DNA from: Exiguobacterium sp. 9-2
GTDB lineage: Bacteria; Bacillota; Bacilli; Exiguobacteriales; Exiguobacteriaceae
DNA length: 64,000 nt
Direction of reading: 5' to 3'
NCBI RefSeq assembly: GCF_036287235.1
Contig: NZ_CP142850.1
Location: forward strand, 212,001 to 276,000
The position numbers and the translations under genes were made by a program. This document shows positions 39,965 through 48,820 of this stretch, in pieces. Positions within the stretch are counted from its first letter, which is position 1, and every line of letters starts with the position of its first letter. The notes under the pieces are model-generated. The model was given only the letters and a program-made list of their open reading frames with translations, searched no databases and had not been told where the DNA came from.

Positions 39965-41481
39965 ATCCAGTGTTAATCGTATCGATCGTTGCAGTCGCAT
40001 TGATCGTTGCATTGATTGTCCTATTCATCACGAAGTACCGAACGGTTGGTCCGGAAGAAGCATTAATCGTATCCGGTAGTTATCTTGGAGGACGCAACGT
40101 TAATACCGATGAGTCCGGCAACCGGGTGAAGATTATTCGCGGCGGCGGAACATTCGTGTTACCTGTCTTCCAACAAGCAACACCACTTAGCTTGTTATCG
40201 AGTAAACTCGAAGTCACAACACCAGAAGTGTACACGGAGCAGGGTGTACCGGTCATGGCGGACGGAACAGCGATCATCAAGATCGGCAGCTCGATTTCTG
40301 AGATTGCAACAGCAGCAGAGCAGTTCCTCGGAAAATCAAAAGAAGAGCGCGAAGGGGAAGCGCGTGAAGTTCTTGAAGGGCACTTGCGTTCGATCCTCGG
40401 TTCGATGACTGTCGAAGAAATTTATAAGAACCGCGATAAGTTCTCGCAAGAAGTCCAGCGGGTCGCATCACAAGATCTGGCGAAGATGGGACTCGTCATC
40501 GTTTCGTTTACGATCAAAGACGTCCGAGATAAAAATGGATACTTAGAATCCCTCGGTAAACCACGGATTGCACAGGTGCGCCGTGATGCGGACATCGCAA
40601 CAGCAGACGCGGAAAAAGAGACACGCATCAAACGAGCGGAAGCTTCAAAAGATGCGAAAAAAGCAGAACTCGAACGTGCAACGGAAATCGCTGAAGCGGA
40701 AAAAGAAAATCAGTTGAAGATGGCAGACTACCGCCGCGAACAAGATATCGCGAAGGCGAAAGCCGACCAAGCGTATGATCTTGAGAATGCACGTGCACAA
40801 CAAGAAGTCACCGAGCAACAGATGCAAATCAAAATCATTGAGCGTCAAAAACAAATCGAGCTCGAAGAACGAGAAATCCTCCGTCGTGAGAAACAATACG
40901 ATGCGGAAGTCAAAAAACGTGCCGATGCCGATCGTTACTCGATTGAGCAAGCTGCCCAAGCGGACCGTGCGAAGCAATATGCGGAAGCAGATGCAACGAA
41001 ATACCGGATTGAAGCATCGGCAAAAGCGGATGCAGAACGAATTCGTCTGGATGGTCTTGCGAAAGCGGACGCTGAGCGAGCACAGGGGGAAACAGAAGCA
41101 GACATCATTCGTTTGAAAGGTCTTGCCGAAGCGGAAGCGAAAGAAAAAATCGCGCAGGCGTTCGAACAATTCGGACAAGCAGCAATCCTTGACATGGTCA
41201 TTCGGATGATGCCAGAGTACGCGAAAGAGATTGCAGCACCACTCGGTAACATCGATAAGATCACGGTCGTCGATACAGGTAGTGGTGAAGGTGGCGGTGC
41301 GAACCGTGTCACAGGGTACGCAACGGATTTGATGGCGTCACTGCAAGAGACGTTAAAAGCGTCGTCAGGATTAGATGTCAAAGAGTTGATCGAGAACTTC
41401 TCTGGTAAAGGAACAGCAAAGCCGTTAACGGTCAACTTGAATTCTCATGATGCGGTGGCAGCGTCGAAAACAGAAGACTGA
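39961..41481 (+). CDS. floT: Flotillin-like SPFH protein
   Basis: Scaffold protein of functional membrane microdomains, 506 residues. One N-terminal hydrophobic segment (about 3-25) is followed by the SPFH/band 7 domain (about 27-200, with LEVTTPEVYTEQGVPVMADGTAIIKIG) and a long Ala/Glu/Lys coiled-coil domain (about 205-430, with repeated EAEA/KADAE units). AAAAAGGAGATG lies before the chosen ATG; an ATG seven codons earlier lies within the upstream gene. The SigW-like promoter ahead of the operon suggests response to cell-envelope stress. Confidence 0.93.
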   Translation: MNPVLIVSIVAVALIVALIVLFITKYRTVGPEEALIVSGSYLGGRNVNTDESGNRVKIIRGGGTFVLPVFQQATPLSLLSSKLEVTTPEVYTEQGVPVMADGTAIIKIGSSISEIATAAEQFLGKSKEEREGEAREVLEGHLRSILGSMTVEEIYKNRDKFSQEVQRVASQDLAKMGLVIVSFTIKDVRDKNGYLESLGKPRIAQVRRDADIATADAEKETRIKRAEASKDAKKAELERATEIAEAEKENQLKMADYRREQDIAKAKADQAYDLENARAQQEVTEQQMQIKIIERQKQIELEEREILRREKQYDAEVKKRADADRYSIEQAAQADRAKQYAEADATKYRIEASAKADAERIRLDGLAKADAERAQGETEADIIRLKGLAEAEAKEKIAQAFEQFGQAAILDMVIRMMPEYAKEIAAPLGNIDKITVVDTGSGEGGGANRVTGYATDLMASLQETLKASSGLDVKELIENFSGKGTAKPLTVNLNSHDAVAASKTED

Positions 41482-41530
41482 TATCATTACTATGTACTAG
41501 TAGAAGTAGTTTCTGAAAGGATATCTCATC

Positions 41531-41746
41531 ATGGATGGTTTAGCGTTACTGCAAGAGCGTTGGATGTTGTTGCTCCCGTTCGTTGTCGTCTTCTTGATCA
41601 ACGTCGGGTTATTGACAGCCCTTCTAAAGAAGCGAAATGATTTACCGAAGATGCTGGTCTTTGGAATGGGTGGGATGGCGATCGTATTCATCGTCTCCTC
41701 GCTCGGCTTAAGCGTAGCACTGCTATTCTTCGGCTATAATTCCTAA
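41531..41746 (+). CDS. Small two-segment membrane protein, last gene of the flotillin operon
   Basis: Protein of 71 residues with two hydrophobic segments (about 12-33 and 43-68) joined by a short basic loop KKRNDLPK. Family not recognised. It starts 49 bases after floT, with GAAAGGATA upstream, and is followed by a strong terminator, so it is probably cotranscribed with floT. The size suggests a membrane microprotein that could act in the flotillin assembly; this is inference from position. Confidence 0.7.
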   Translation: MDGLALLQERWMLLLPFVVVFLINVGLLTALLKKRNDLPKMLVFGMGGMAIVFIVSSLGLSVALLFFGYNS

Positions 41747-41785
41747 AAAAACGGGACAGACTCGATTAAGAGTCTGTCCCGTTTT
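41745..41785. terminator. Bidirectional terminator between the flotillin operon and degV
   Basis: AACGGGACAGACTC and GAGTCTGTCCCGTT around GATTAA, with A and T runs on the two sides. Confidence 0.92.
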
Positions 41786-41808
41786 AAATGAAGTAAGAAT
41801 GAATGCTG

Positions 41809-42657
41809 TTAACGTGGAAGGTCGTAACCAATGACGACGAGTCCCGGTCCAGTATGTGAACCGATGGCTGCGCCGGCGATCGTCAAGATGACTTCGCTTG
41901 GTGAGAATTGTGCTTCAATCGATTGTTTTAACTGTTCTGCCCGTTCGATCGAATCCCCGTGACCAATCATGATTCGGTGTCCGTCAATCGCAGGACGTGC
42001 TTCTTCCATCCACTCGACGATCCGGTTCATGACCTTTTTCTGACCTCGGATTTTTTCTTTCGGAATCAGCTTCCCATCTTCGACGGTCAACAGTGGCAAG
42101 ATCGATAGGAGACCACCAATGAAGGCGCTAGCTCGCGAAACGCGTCCACCGCGCATCAAATATTCGAGTGATTCGACTGTAAACAGATGACGAATCGTAT
42201 TCACCTTGGCTTCAGCGTAAACCACTGTTTCTTCAAACGAATGCGTTTGTGCATACTCTGCAACGTCGAGAACGAATAGTCCTTGTCCCGTTGAAGCGGT
42301 TTTCGTATCGAGCACGAGATAGGGGACGTTCGGATATTTTTCGGCGAGTTCATCTGCGAGCATCTTCGCGGTTTGGTATGTTCCAGATAACTCACTTGAA
42401 AAAGCGAGATAGAGGAAGGGATCACCTTGTTCGAAGTGACGCGTGAACACCTCGACCATCCGGCTGACTTCTACTTGGAATGTCTTTGGTGCTGCGCCAT
42501 CGCGCATCTTATCATACAGTTGTTTTGGAGATATCGATTCTCCGTCGAAGAACGTGTCTTCGTCGATCAATACGCCGAACGGCATGATCGTAAAATCATA
42601 AGCATCTAACATGTCTTTTGGTGCATCAGCACCACTGTCTGTGATCAATCGGATCAT
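41809..42657 (-). CDS. DegV family fatty-acid-binding protein
   Basis: Cytoplasmic protein of 282 residues; DegV/FakB proteins hold a fatty acid for phosphorylation by FakA and entry into phospholipid synthesis. The N-terminus MIRLITDSGADAPKDMLDAYDFTIMPFGVLIDEDTF and the middle TETSQxV-like PKTFQVEVSRMVEVF and LAFSSELSGTYQTA are family landmarks, as is VLDTKTASTGQGLFV. I chose ATG over the adjacent GTG one codon upstream; both have AGGAGAG in range. It follows lipL by 16 bases, so an operon in acyl metabolism is plausible. Confidence 0.9.
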   Translation of the reverse strand: MIRLITDSGADAPKDMLDAYDFTIMPFGVLIDEDTFFDGESISPKQLYDKMRDGAAPKTFQVEVSRMVEVFTRHFEQGDPFLYLAFSSELSGTYQTAKMLADELAEKYPNVPYLVLDTKTASTGQGLFVLDVAEYAQTHSFEETVVYAEAKVNTIRHLFTVESLEYLMRGGRVSRASAFIGGLLSILPLLTVEDGKLIPKEKIRGQKKVMNRIVEWMEEARPAIDGHRIMIGHGDSIERAEQLKQSIEAQFSPSEVILTIAGAAIGSHTGPGLVVIGYDLPR

Positions 42658-42673
42658 CACGTTCTCTCCTTTC

Positions 42674-43495
42674 TTAACCTAGGGCTTTTTCATTTCGATC
42701 AAGCATTCGACTCAAGTTGACACCGAACCGCTCGTTCTCGAGTTCCGTCAAAGCCGCTGGTGTTAAATCAGCGCCGAGCGCAAGTAATGCCTCATAGGCA
42801 CGACGTAAACATTCCTCAATCGTCAATGAGGTACCGAGTAATTCTTCAAGCGAAGCCATCGTTTCCGGGACAATGGTTGGATAGACGAATTTCGTCGCCT
42901 CGCCTTGAAGCGCTGCCGCGTAAAAGTCGCGGACTAAAGCGGCGCGCTGACTCCCGCTTCCGTTAACACAGAGGTAGATTTGGACGGCAACGCCACCGCG
43001 GACACGGCGCTGCGAGATACCGGCGAACTTTTTACCGGCGATCGACAGGTCGTAAGAACCGGGACAATACGATCCAACGACTTCACCGGCGACGATCGCG
43101 TCTGTTTCTTGCGCGAACATGCCACGGACGAGCGCAAGCATCGCTTCGTAACCACTGTCGATATCGATCCCACCGCGTTCCGGTAAGACTAGCGAAATAT
43201 TCAAGACACCAGCGTCAAGGACGACGGCAAGACCGCCTGAGTTACGGACGACGGGCGAGAAACCATGTTCGTGCAAAACAGCTACGCCGTCTGCGAGGTG
43301 AGGAAGGCGGGCATCCTGGATGCCGAGGACGACAGTTTCGTGGTGAATCCAAGAGCGGAGTGCAGCTCCTTCTGTTGCAACGGAAGCGCATAATGTGTCG
43401 TCTATCGCAAACGATTGTGTCGCATGAAAAGCAGTTCCGAGTGACGTTTGATCAAAAATACGATAATGTTCTTGTTTTAAGAGTTCGATTCCCAT
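42674..43495 (-). CDS. lipL: Octanoyl-[GcvH]:protein N-octanoyltransferase
   Basis: Moves an octanoyl group from GcvH to the E2 subunits of 2-oxo acid dehydrogenases during lipoate synthesis. The 273-residue protein of the lipoate-ligase fold has VVRNSGGLAVVLDAGVLNISLVLP and EVVGSYCPGSYDLSIAGKKFAGISQRRVRGG, with catalytic Cys144 and Lys155 as in Bacillus LipL (Cys150). This Cys distinguishes LipL from true lipoate ligases. In Bacillus it lies beside hemQ and pta; here it is about 30 kb from them, next to degV and ywfO. Confidence 0.92.
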   Translation of the reverse strand: MGIELLKQEHYRIFDQTSLGTAFHATQSFAIDDTLCASVATEGAALRSWIHHETVVLGIQDARLPHLADGVAVLHEHGFSPVVRNSGGLAVVLDAGVLNISLVLPERGGIDIDSGYEAMLALVRGMFAQETDAIVAGEVVGSYCPGSYDLSIAGKKFAGISQRRVRGGVAVQIYLCVNGSGSQRAALVRDFYAAALQGEATKFVYPTIVPETMASLEELLGTSLTIEECLRRAYEALLALGADLTPAALTELENERFGVNLSRMLDRNEKALG

Positions 43496-43640
43496 AGGCT
43501 CGTTCCTTTATTGTAGATTTGCGACATCATTATAGCACAGGGTGTATAAAGTTTCTGTGCGAAGCGCCGCAGGAGACAGGAATCCTTGGAGACAAAACCG
43601 AACAACAACGACATAGACACGATTTAAAGGAGAGAAACAT

Positions 43641-44948
43641 ATGTATCAATCATTAGGTCAATTAAAGGAAACGAAGGTCTTTAAAGATCCTGTTCATCGG
43701 TATATCTATGTCAGTGATCAGTTGATTTGGCAATTGATCGGTACACGTGAGTTTCAACGACTACGTCGAATCAAACAACTGGGAACATCCTTTTTGACGT
43801 TTCATGGGGCGGAACACACGCGATTCCATCATTCACTCGGCGTCTATGAGATCACGCGCCAACTGATCGACGTCTTCAATGGTCGCGCCGATTGGGATGA
43901 TCAGTACCGAGAGTTGACGCTGGCTGCGGCACTCTTACACGATGTCGGTCATGGTCCGTTTTCGCACGCATTCGAGAATGTTTTTGGTGTCAATCATGAA
44001 ACATGGACAGAGCGAATCATCCTCGGGAATACGGAAATCAAGAAAGTTCTCGACCAAGTGGGAGAGGGATTCGCGGAAGAAGTGGCGTCGATCATCAATA
44101 AAACGCACCCGAATCAACTGCTCGTCACGATGATCAGCTCTCAACTCGACGTTGATCGAATGGATTATTTATTACGCGATGCGCACTTTGCTGGCGTCAG
44201 CTACGGAAAATTTGATCTTGAGCGAATGCTTCGGGTATTGCGTCCGGCGCCGAATCAAATGGTCGTCAAGCAGTCCGGGATGCATTCGATTGAAGACTAC
44301 ATCATGCGTCGGTATCAGATGTATTGGCAAGTCTACCTGCATCCGGTGACACGATCGAGTGATTACCTATTAAAAGCCATTCTCGAACGAGCACAGGAGC
44401 TGTACCTTTCCGGTTATCCGTTTGCGATTGCACCGATTCATTTAATGCCGCTGTTTGATCAGAAGATGGAGTTGCGTGATTTCCTTGGACTCGATGAGAC
44501 GATCGTCTACTTCTATTTTCAGCAGTGGGCGAACGAACAGGATCCGATCCTTTCTGATTTATCAGAAAGATTCGTTGACCGAAAGTTGTTCAAGTATGTT
44601 GATTACCCTGCTGAAAAACGTGAACTCGTCCATGAAAAATTATGCGAGCTGTTTGACGCGATCGGCTTGAATCCGACGTATTATCTGCTAGAAGATAAAC
44701 TCAGTCGTCTTCCTTACGATTTATATGGAGATAATGGTGAAATCAGCAAACAACCGATCATGCTACAGATGAAGGGTGGGCAGATGAAAGAGATTTCGCA
44801 AGTTTCACCGCTCGTTCAAGCCATCGCGACGTCACGCCAAACGGATGAGAAGCTGTTCTTCCCGCAAGAAATTTTGCACGACTTGCGCGAACATGCGAAT
44901 GAGAAGATGCAAATCGACCAGTTATTGATTGGTAATGTGACATCATGA
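43641..44948 (+). CDS. ywfO: HD domain phosphohydrolase YwfO (dNTPase-like)
   Basis: Cytoplasmic HD-domain protein of 435 residues; related enzymes hydrolyse deoxynucleoside triphosphates, and the Enterococcus relative is nucleotide-activated. Motifs: FQRLRRIKQLGTSFLTFHGAEHTRFHHSLGVYE (1st His), AALLHDVGHGPFSHAFE (His-Asp) and SSQLDVDRMDYLLRDAHFAGVSYG (last Asp). Length agrees with the family. AAAGGAGAG precedes the start. The next gene overlaps by four bases. Confidence 0.93.
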   Translation: MYQSLGQLKETKVFKDPVHRYIYVSDQLIWQLIGTREFQRLRRIKQLGTSFLTFHGAEHTRFHHSLGVYEITRQLIDVFNGRADWDDQYRELTLAAALLHDVGHGPFSHAFENVFGVNHETWTERIILGNTEIKKVLDQVGEGFAEEVASIINKTHPNQLLVTMISSQLDVDRMDYLLRDAHFAGVSYGKFDLERMLRVLRPAPNQMVVKQSGMHSIEDYIMRRYQMYWQVYLHPVTRSSDYLLKAILERAQELYLSGYPFAIAPIHLMPLFDQKMELRDFLGLDETIVYFYFQQWANEQDPILSDLSERFVDRKLFKYVDYPAEKRELVHEKLCELFDAIGLNPTYYLLEDKLSRLPYDLYGDNGEISKQPIMLQMKGGQMKEISQVSPLVQAIATSRQTDEKLFFPQEILHDLREHANEKMQIDQLLIGNVTS

Positions 44949-45802
44949 TATCGTCCGCTGTCCTTACGAAAATCTTACAACAGTTTGGACAGGAGGGAGG
45001 AGAGGTCGAAGTCTTAAAAGGTGCGACATCCTCCCTTGTTTTTCGGGTCGGTGAGGGAATTCTTCGCGTCCATACGAATCAGGACTGGCTACATGAGGAG
45101 CCTGATCTTGTCTTGCACGAGGTGTTTGCGTTACGAGCAGCAGGTGACTTAGCACCAGATGTGTTGGACTATCAAACAGATGTTAGGGACGAAATACCGC
45201 CTTGGTTATATATGACGCGTTCACCGGGAGAGATCCGGCTTGATCAGGTGGATGAGCAATATGTCGAACGACTAGCACAGATGCTTGCGGCAATCCATAC
45301 AATACCGGTACCAGAATCTCTTTATGTCTATCAGCCGTATGCGACGGAACGTTACGTTCCGACGTGGACGCAGCATCCGGAGAGATGGCGTCAGCTACTG
45401 GCGGTCGAACCGATCGAAAGTCAAACAATCCGATTTATTCATCGGGATTTCCATCCGGTCAATGTGTTATACGAAATGGACAGAACGTGTCATACGATTG
45501 ATTGGATTAATGCATGTGTAGGTCCCATTGAAGTCGACCTTGCGCATTGTCGTTTGAATCTTGCCTTGCTCGAATCCGTCGAGATGGCGGATCATTTTTT
45601 AAAAAGTTACCTTAAACAGACGAACCGTTTGTACGATCACGCGTGGGATATTCGGGCTGTTTTTGATTTTGGACCTGAAACAATTGACGTCTATTCGGGG
45701 TGGAAAGCATATGGAAGGCAAAACCTCAGTCAGGACAATGTTCGGGAACGCTTGGAAAAGTTTGTCTTGAAAGTCTATGAAAATAACGAAAGCGGTTACT
45801 AA
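44945..45802 (+). CDS. Aminoglycoside phosphotransferase-like (APH family) protein
   Basis: Kinase-fold protein of 285 residues that should phosphorylate a small molecule. The catalytic loop IHRDFHPVNVLYE (HxDxxxxN) and the metal motif TIDWINACVGPIEVDLAHCRLNL are intact, and LEVLKGATSSLVFRVGEG forms the N-lobe. Similar chromosomal proteins are mostly of unknown substrate, so an antibiotic resistance role is not implied. The start overlaps the ywfO stop (ATGA), so the pair is coupled. Confidence 0.86.
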   Translation: MISSAVLTKILQQFGQEGGEVEVLKGATSSLVFRVGEGILRVHTNQDWLHEEPDLVLHEVFALRAAGDLAPDVLDYQTDVRDEIPPWLYMTRSPGEIRLDQVDEQYVERLAQMLAAIHTIPVPESLYVYQPYATERYVPTWTQHPERWRQLLAVEPIESQTIRFIHRDFHPVNVLYEMDRTCHTIDWINACVGPIEVDLAHCRLNLALLESVEMADHFLKSYLKQTNRLYDHAWDIRAVFDFGPETIDVYSGWKAYGRQNLSQDNVRERLEKFVLKVYENNESGY

Positions 45803-45924
45803 ATGAACTTTTTCTCTTGTAGTTCTTCGAAATATTGATTATTCTATTACTTGGAAAGAGATTAAACGTCAGACATCGTACGAATGTACAACTGATAAAC
45901 AACTAATAGATAGAGGGGTACTTC

Positions 45925-47103
45925 ATGAAATATCTTATCGCACTACTCGGACTGGCTATCGTTTTCGGCTTGGCACTCCTTGTCAGCAGCAATCGTAAAG
46001 GCATCAAATTGAAACCGCTTGCGGTCATGCTAGTTCTTCAGCTCGTACTTGGGTTCATTTTACTCAATACATCGTTCGGATATATCGTCATTCGTGGCGT
46101 CGCGAAAGTCTTTGAAAAACTGCTGAGTTATGCGGCAATCGGGATTGATTTCGTCTTTGGTGGACTAGCGAACGAAGGTGCACAACCGTTCTTCATTAAC
46201 GTCTTGCTACCAATCGTTTTCATCTCTGCCTTGATCGGAATTTTGCAATTCACAAAGATTTTACCGATCTTGATGCGCGGGATTGGTTTCGTCTTGTCGA
46301 AAATCAACGGGATGGGGCGTCTCGAGTCTTACAACGCGGTTGCTTCAGCTGCGATCGGACAATCAGAAGTATTCATCACAGTAAAAAAACAAATTGGTCA
46401 ATTACCAGCAAACCGTCTTTACACATTGTGTGCATCAGCAATGTCGACGGTTTCGATGTCAATCGTCGGTGCGTACATGACGATGGTAGAACCAAAATAT
46501 GTCGTTACAGCAATCGTCTTGAACTTGTTCGGTGGTTTCATGATCGTCTCAATCATCAACCCATACACGGTTGACCCGGAAGAAGATATTCTTGAAATCG
46601 TCGAAGAGAAGCAAACGTTCTTCGAAATGCTCGGCGAATACATCATGGATGGATTCAAAGTCGCAATCATCGTTGGTGCGATGTTGATCGGTTATAATGC
46701 TTTGATCGGAATGGTCAACGATATCTTCCTGATGGTTCTCGATATCTCGTTCCAAGAAATTCTCGGATACATCTTTGCACCATTCGCATTCATCATGGGT
46801 GTTCCATGGGCGGAAGCCGTCAGTGCCGGTAGTGTCATGGCCACGAAATTGATCACGAATGAATTTGTCGCGATGTTAAGCCTTCCTGAGTACACGAAAG
46901 AGTTCTCGGAACGTACACTCGGAATCGTTTCTGTCTTCTTGATCTCGTTCGCGAACTTCTCGTCGATCGGAATCATCGCTGGTGCGGTTAAAGGATTGAA
47001 TGATCGCCAAGGAAGCGTTGCAGCTAGTTTTGGTTTGAAATTACTGTATGGTGCAACTCTCGTCAGCGTCTTGACGTCAATCGTCGTCAGCGTCTTGCTG
47101 TAA
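45925..47103 (+). CDS. nupC: Concentrative nucleoside transporter
   Basis: Imports nucleosides with protons; 392 residues, about nine or ten membrane segments. Family landmarks are the N-terminal RKGIKLKPLAVMLVLQLVLGFILLNT, GRLESYNAVASAAIGQSEVFI with the substrate-binding Gln-Ser-Glu, and ALSxxFANFSSIGII near the C-terminus (here FLISFANFSSIGIIAGAVKGL). AGAGGGG precedes the start. It is a single-gene unit with its own terminator. Pyrimidine or purine preference is not visible. Confidence 0.93.
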   Translation: MKYLIALLGLAIVFGLALLVSSNRKGIKLKPLAVMLVLQLVLGFILLNTSFGYIVIRGVAKVFEKLLSYAAIGIDFVFGGLANEGAQPFFINVLLPIVFISALIGILQFTKILPILMRGIGFVLSKINGMGRLESYNAVASAAIGQSEVFITVKKQIGQLPANRLYTLCASAMSTVSMSIVGAYMTMVEPKYVVTAIVLNLFGGFMIVSIINPYTVDPEEDILEIVEEKQTFFEMLGEYIMDGFKVAIIVGAMLIGYNALIGMVNDIFLMVLDISFQEILGYIFAPFAFIMGVPWAEAVSAGSVMATKLITNEFVAMLSLPEYTKEFSERTLGIVSVFLISFANFSSIGIIAGAVKGLNDRQGSVAASFGLKLLYGATLVSVLTSIVVSVLL

Positions 47104-47116
47104 TCGTTACACATGT

Positions 47117-47153
47117 AAAAGAGCAATGGATCAGCAGATCCATTGCTCTTTTT
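47117..47153. terminator. Bidirectional terminator after nupC
   Basis: GAGCAATGGAT and ATCCATTGCTC around CAGCAG, with A residues before and T residues after; serves nupC and the convergent gene. Confidence 0.92.
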
Positions 47154-47158
47154 GTCTA

Positions 47159-47803
47159 TTATTTCGTTTCACCGTGCGAAGCAATTCCGACACGGACGCG
47201 ATGGTGGGTTCCGTCACGGTAGACTTCGTAAGCGAACTGCGCAACGTTCTCCCGGGGAACCGGTCCTGTCGATGCAGTGAAGCGTGTCGTCTCAATCAAC
47301 AAGTCGTCAGCATCAAGTGCTTTATCTTCTGTCAATTGTGTTGGGCAGATGACGGTGAAGTCGACGTCTGCATCTTTTAAAGTTAAATAAGCTTTCAGGT
47401 GATCCTCTGCTGCGATTGTCGAGCGGCGACGGGATTCACTCGATTGGAAACGATACTTTCCAGGTTCTTCTGACGCATCGAGAATGCCTGCTGTACCAAT
47501 GAAGACGATCCGTTCGATGCCTGCTTCCTTCATCTTGGTGACGAGATGTGGAATTGCTGTCGAGAGAACCTGCTGTTGATCGGTACCGAGACAACTGAAG
47601 ACAGCGGTACTTCCTGCGAGTGCTTGTTCAAGATCGTCCGGGTTTGTCGCGTCTCCCGTCAGGATATGAAGGCGATCGTGAACTGGTAAGTCCGATGACG
47701 CGGAACGCACGAGTGCTTGGACATCGTAGCCATCTTTTAATAAACGATCGATTAGAGGGCGACCCGTTCGACCGGTCGCGCCAAATACAGTAACAGTAGT
47801 CAT
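47159..47803 (-). CDS. NAD(P)H-binding atypical SDR family protein
   Basis: Rossmann-fold protein of 214 residues, of the NmrA/NAD(P)H-binding SDR type. The cofactor loop is VFGATGRTGRPL (residues 6-17), and the ends FTVICPTQLTEDKAL and REDVAxFAYEVYRD-like (RENVAQFAYEVYRDGTHHRVRVGIAS) match the family. No YxxxK active site is evident, as is common in this group, which includes quinone oxidoreductases and redox sensors. Substrate unknown. AAGGAGG lies in front. A tautomerase gene lies 72 bases upstream on the same strand. Confidence 0.87.
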   Translation of the reverse strand: MTTVTVFGATGRTGRPLIDRLLKDGYDVQALVRSASSDLPVHDRLHILTGDATNPDDLEQALAGSTAVFSCLGTDQQQVLSTAIPHLVTKMKEAGIERIVFIGTAGILDASEEPGKYRFQSSESRRRSTIAAEDHLKAYLTLKDADVDFTVICPTQLTEDKALDADDLLIETTRFTASTGPVPRENVAQFAYEVYRDGTHHRVRVGIASHGETK

Positions 47804-47875
47804 AAGAATTCCTCCTTGGAGATCAAGTAGATGGGAAAAAGAGACGTGCGGTAACGACCGGACGTCTCTTGTTGA

Positions 47876-48061
47876 TTATTTATCTGCAAACATGACGCCA
47901 GCTTGACCATAATCTGTTTTTTCCATCTCTTCGATGAAGACCGTGATGTTTTCTTTTGGAGCATTTGTCGTTTCCGATACCGCTTCCGTGACTTTTTCAA
48001 TCAAGGCGCGTTTTTGTTCGACTGTACGACCCGATAACATTTTAACCGTGACATATGGCAT
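47876..48061 (-). CDS. 4-oxalocrotonate tautomerase family enzyme
   Basis: Small enzyme of 61 residues that uses the N-terminal proline left after Met removal as catalytic base: MPYVTVKMLSGRTVEQKRALIEKVTEAV. The remainder ENITVFIEEMEKTDYGQAGVM is typical of YwhB/4-OT proteins, which form hexamers. The ATG was chosen because Pro2 is essential and GGGGGAAATG lies upstream; an earlier start would bury it. Natural substrate unknown. In Bacillus ywhB also lies near ywhD and speE-speB. Confidence 0.92.
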   Translation of the reverse strand: MPYVTVKMLSGRTVEQKRALIEKVTEAVSETTNAPKENITVFIEEMEKTDYGQAGVMFADK

Positions 48062-48230
48062 GACTTCATTTCCCCCTCTAGCATGATGACGATACGCCAT
48101 CAGTATAGCGCATTCGATAGGGGATTCGTCAATTCGAACATCGTTTTCGAAAAAGAAGGGTATAAGGTAGGAGCTATTCTTGTCGGAAGCGAAGGTAGTC
48201 ATACACATACGGCAGAAAAGGAGAGACATA

Positions 48231-48755
48231 ATGGACGCGATCATACGAAAAAAAATTCATACGCTACTGATTTTTGATCGGACGTTACCAGAAGATACAG
48301 CTTATCCATTGTCTGGCCCTAAAGGACTCGAGGTTGCAGATATCGTCTTTGAACAGAACATCCCGTTCGGTCGACTCGTAACGGATAAAGAACTCGCTCA
48401 ACTGCTGAATCAAAAAGAAGCGAAGCGATACGGGATGCTGACATTGCTTGAAGATGATGTACGTTTCAAACCGTTGTTTCAAAATCGAAAACCGACAGCC
48501 GACATGGAAGAAGAGGTTGAGGCAAAGGTGCGAGAACTGGCGCATCAGTTACGTGCGATTCGGTCGCGGTGTTCTTCGCTGGAACGTCTCTTTTTATTCG
48601 GTCGTGCAGCGCAAACCCTGTTTGATCGTGCTTTGCTTCATCTCGAAGAGGTCAATCCCCCAGCCCACGAGGAGATTGCATCCATGACGTGTTATCGTCT
48701 CCCGACGATTCGCCGAGCGACAGAGGAACAATTACAGCTCCTCCGTTACGAGTGA
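48231..48755 (+). CDS. Hypothetical protein, 174 residues
   Basis: I do not recognise this family. It is soluble and basic, without signal peptide or membrane segment. Visible parts are a beta-rich N-terminus (MDAIIRKKIHTLLIFDRTLPED), a central MEEEVEAKVRELAHQLRAIRSRCSSLERLFLFGR that looks helical, and a C-terminus with many Arg and Leu. AAAAGGAGAGACATA gives a very good ribosome binding site for the chosen ATG, 17 codons inside the longest frame. It lies 65 bases before ywhD on the same strand and may be cotranscribed. Confidence 0.75.
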   Translation: MDAIIRKKIHTLLIFDRTLPEDTAYPLSGPKGLEVADIVFEQNIPFGRLVTDKELAQLLNQKEAKRYGMLTLLEDDVRFKPLFQNRKPTADMEEEVEAKVRELAHQLRAIRSRCSSLERLFLFGRAAQTLFDRALLHLEEVNPPAHEEIASMTCYRLPTIRRATEEQLQLLRYE

Positions 48756-48820
48756 CTGGTTGCAGACACCTCGGAATGCGGTATGATAGAAGCAACAGGA
48801 ATAAAAGGGGACAAAACACG

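Noticed and set aside
40645-41435. Long minus-strand frames opposite the flotillin gene
   Set aside because: They arise from the repetitive Ala/Glu/Lys codons of the coiled coil on the other strand; no binding site or family.
44945-45802. APH-like gene as an antibiotic resistance gene
   Set aside because: Chromosomal housekeeping context, coupling to ywfO and no mobile element; the fold alone does not show drug modification.
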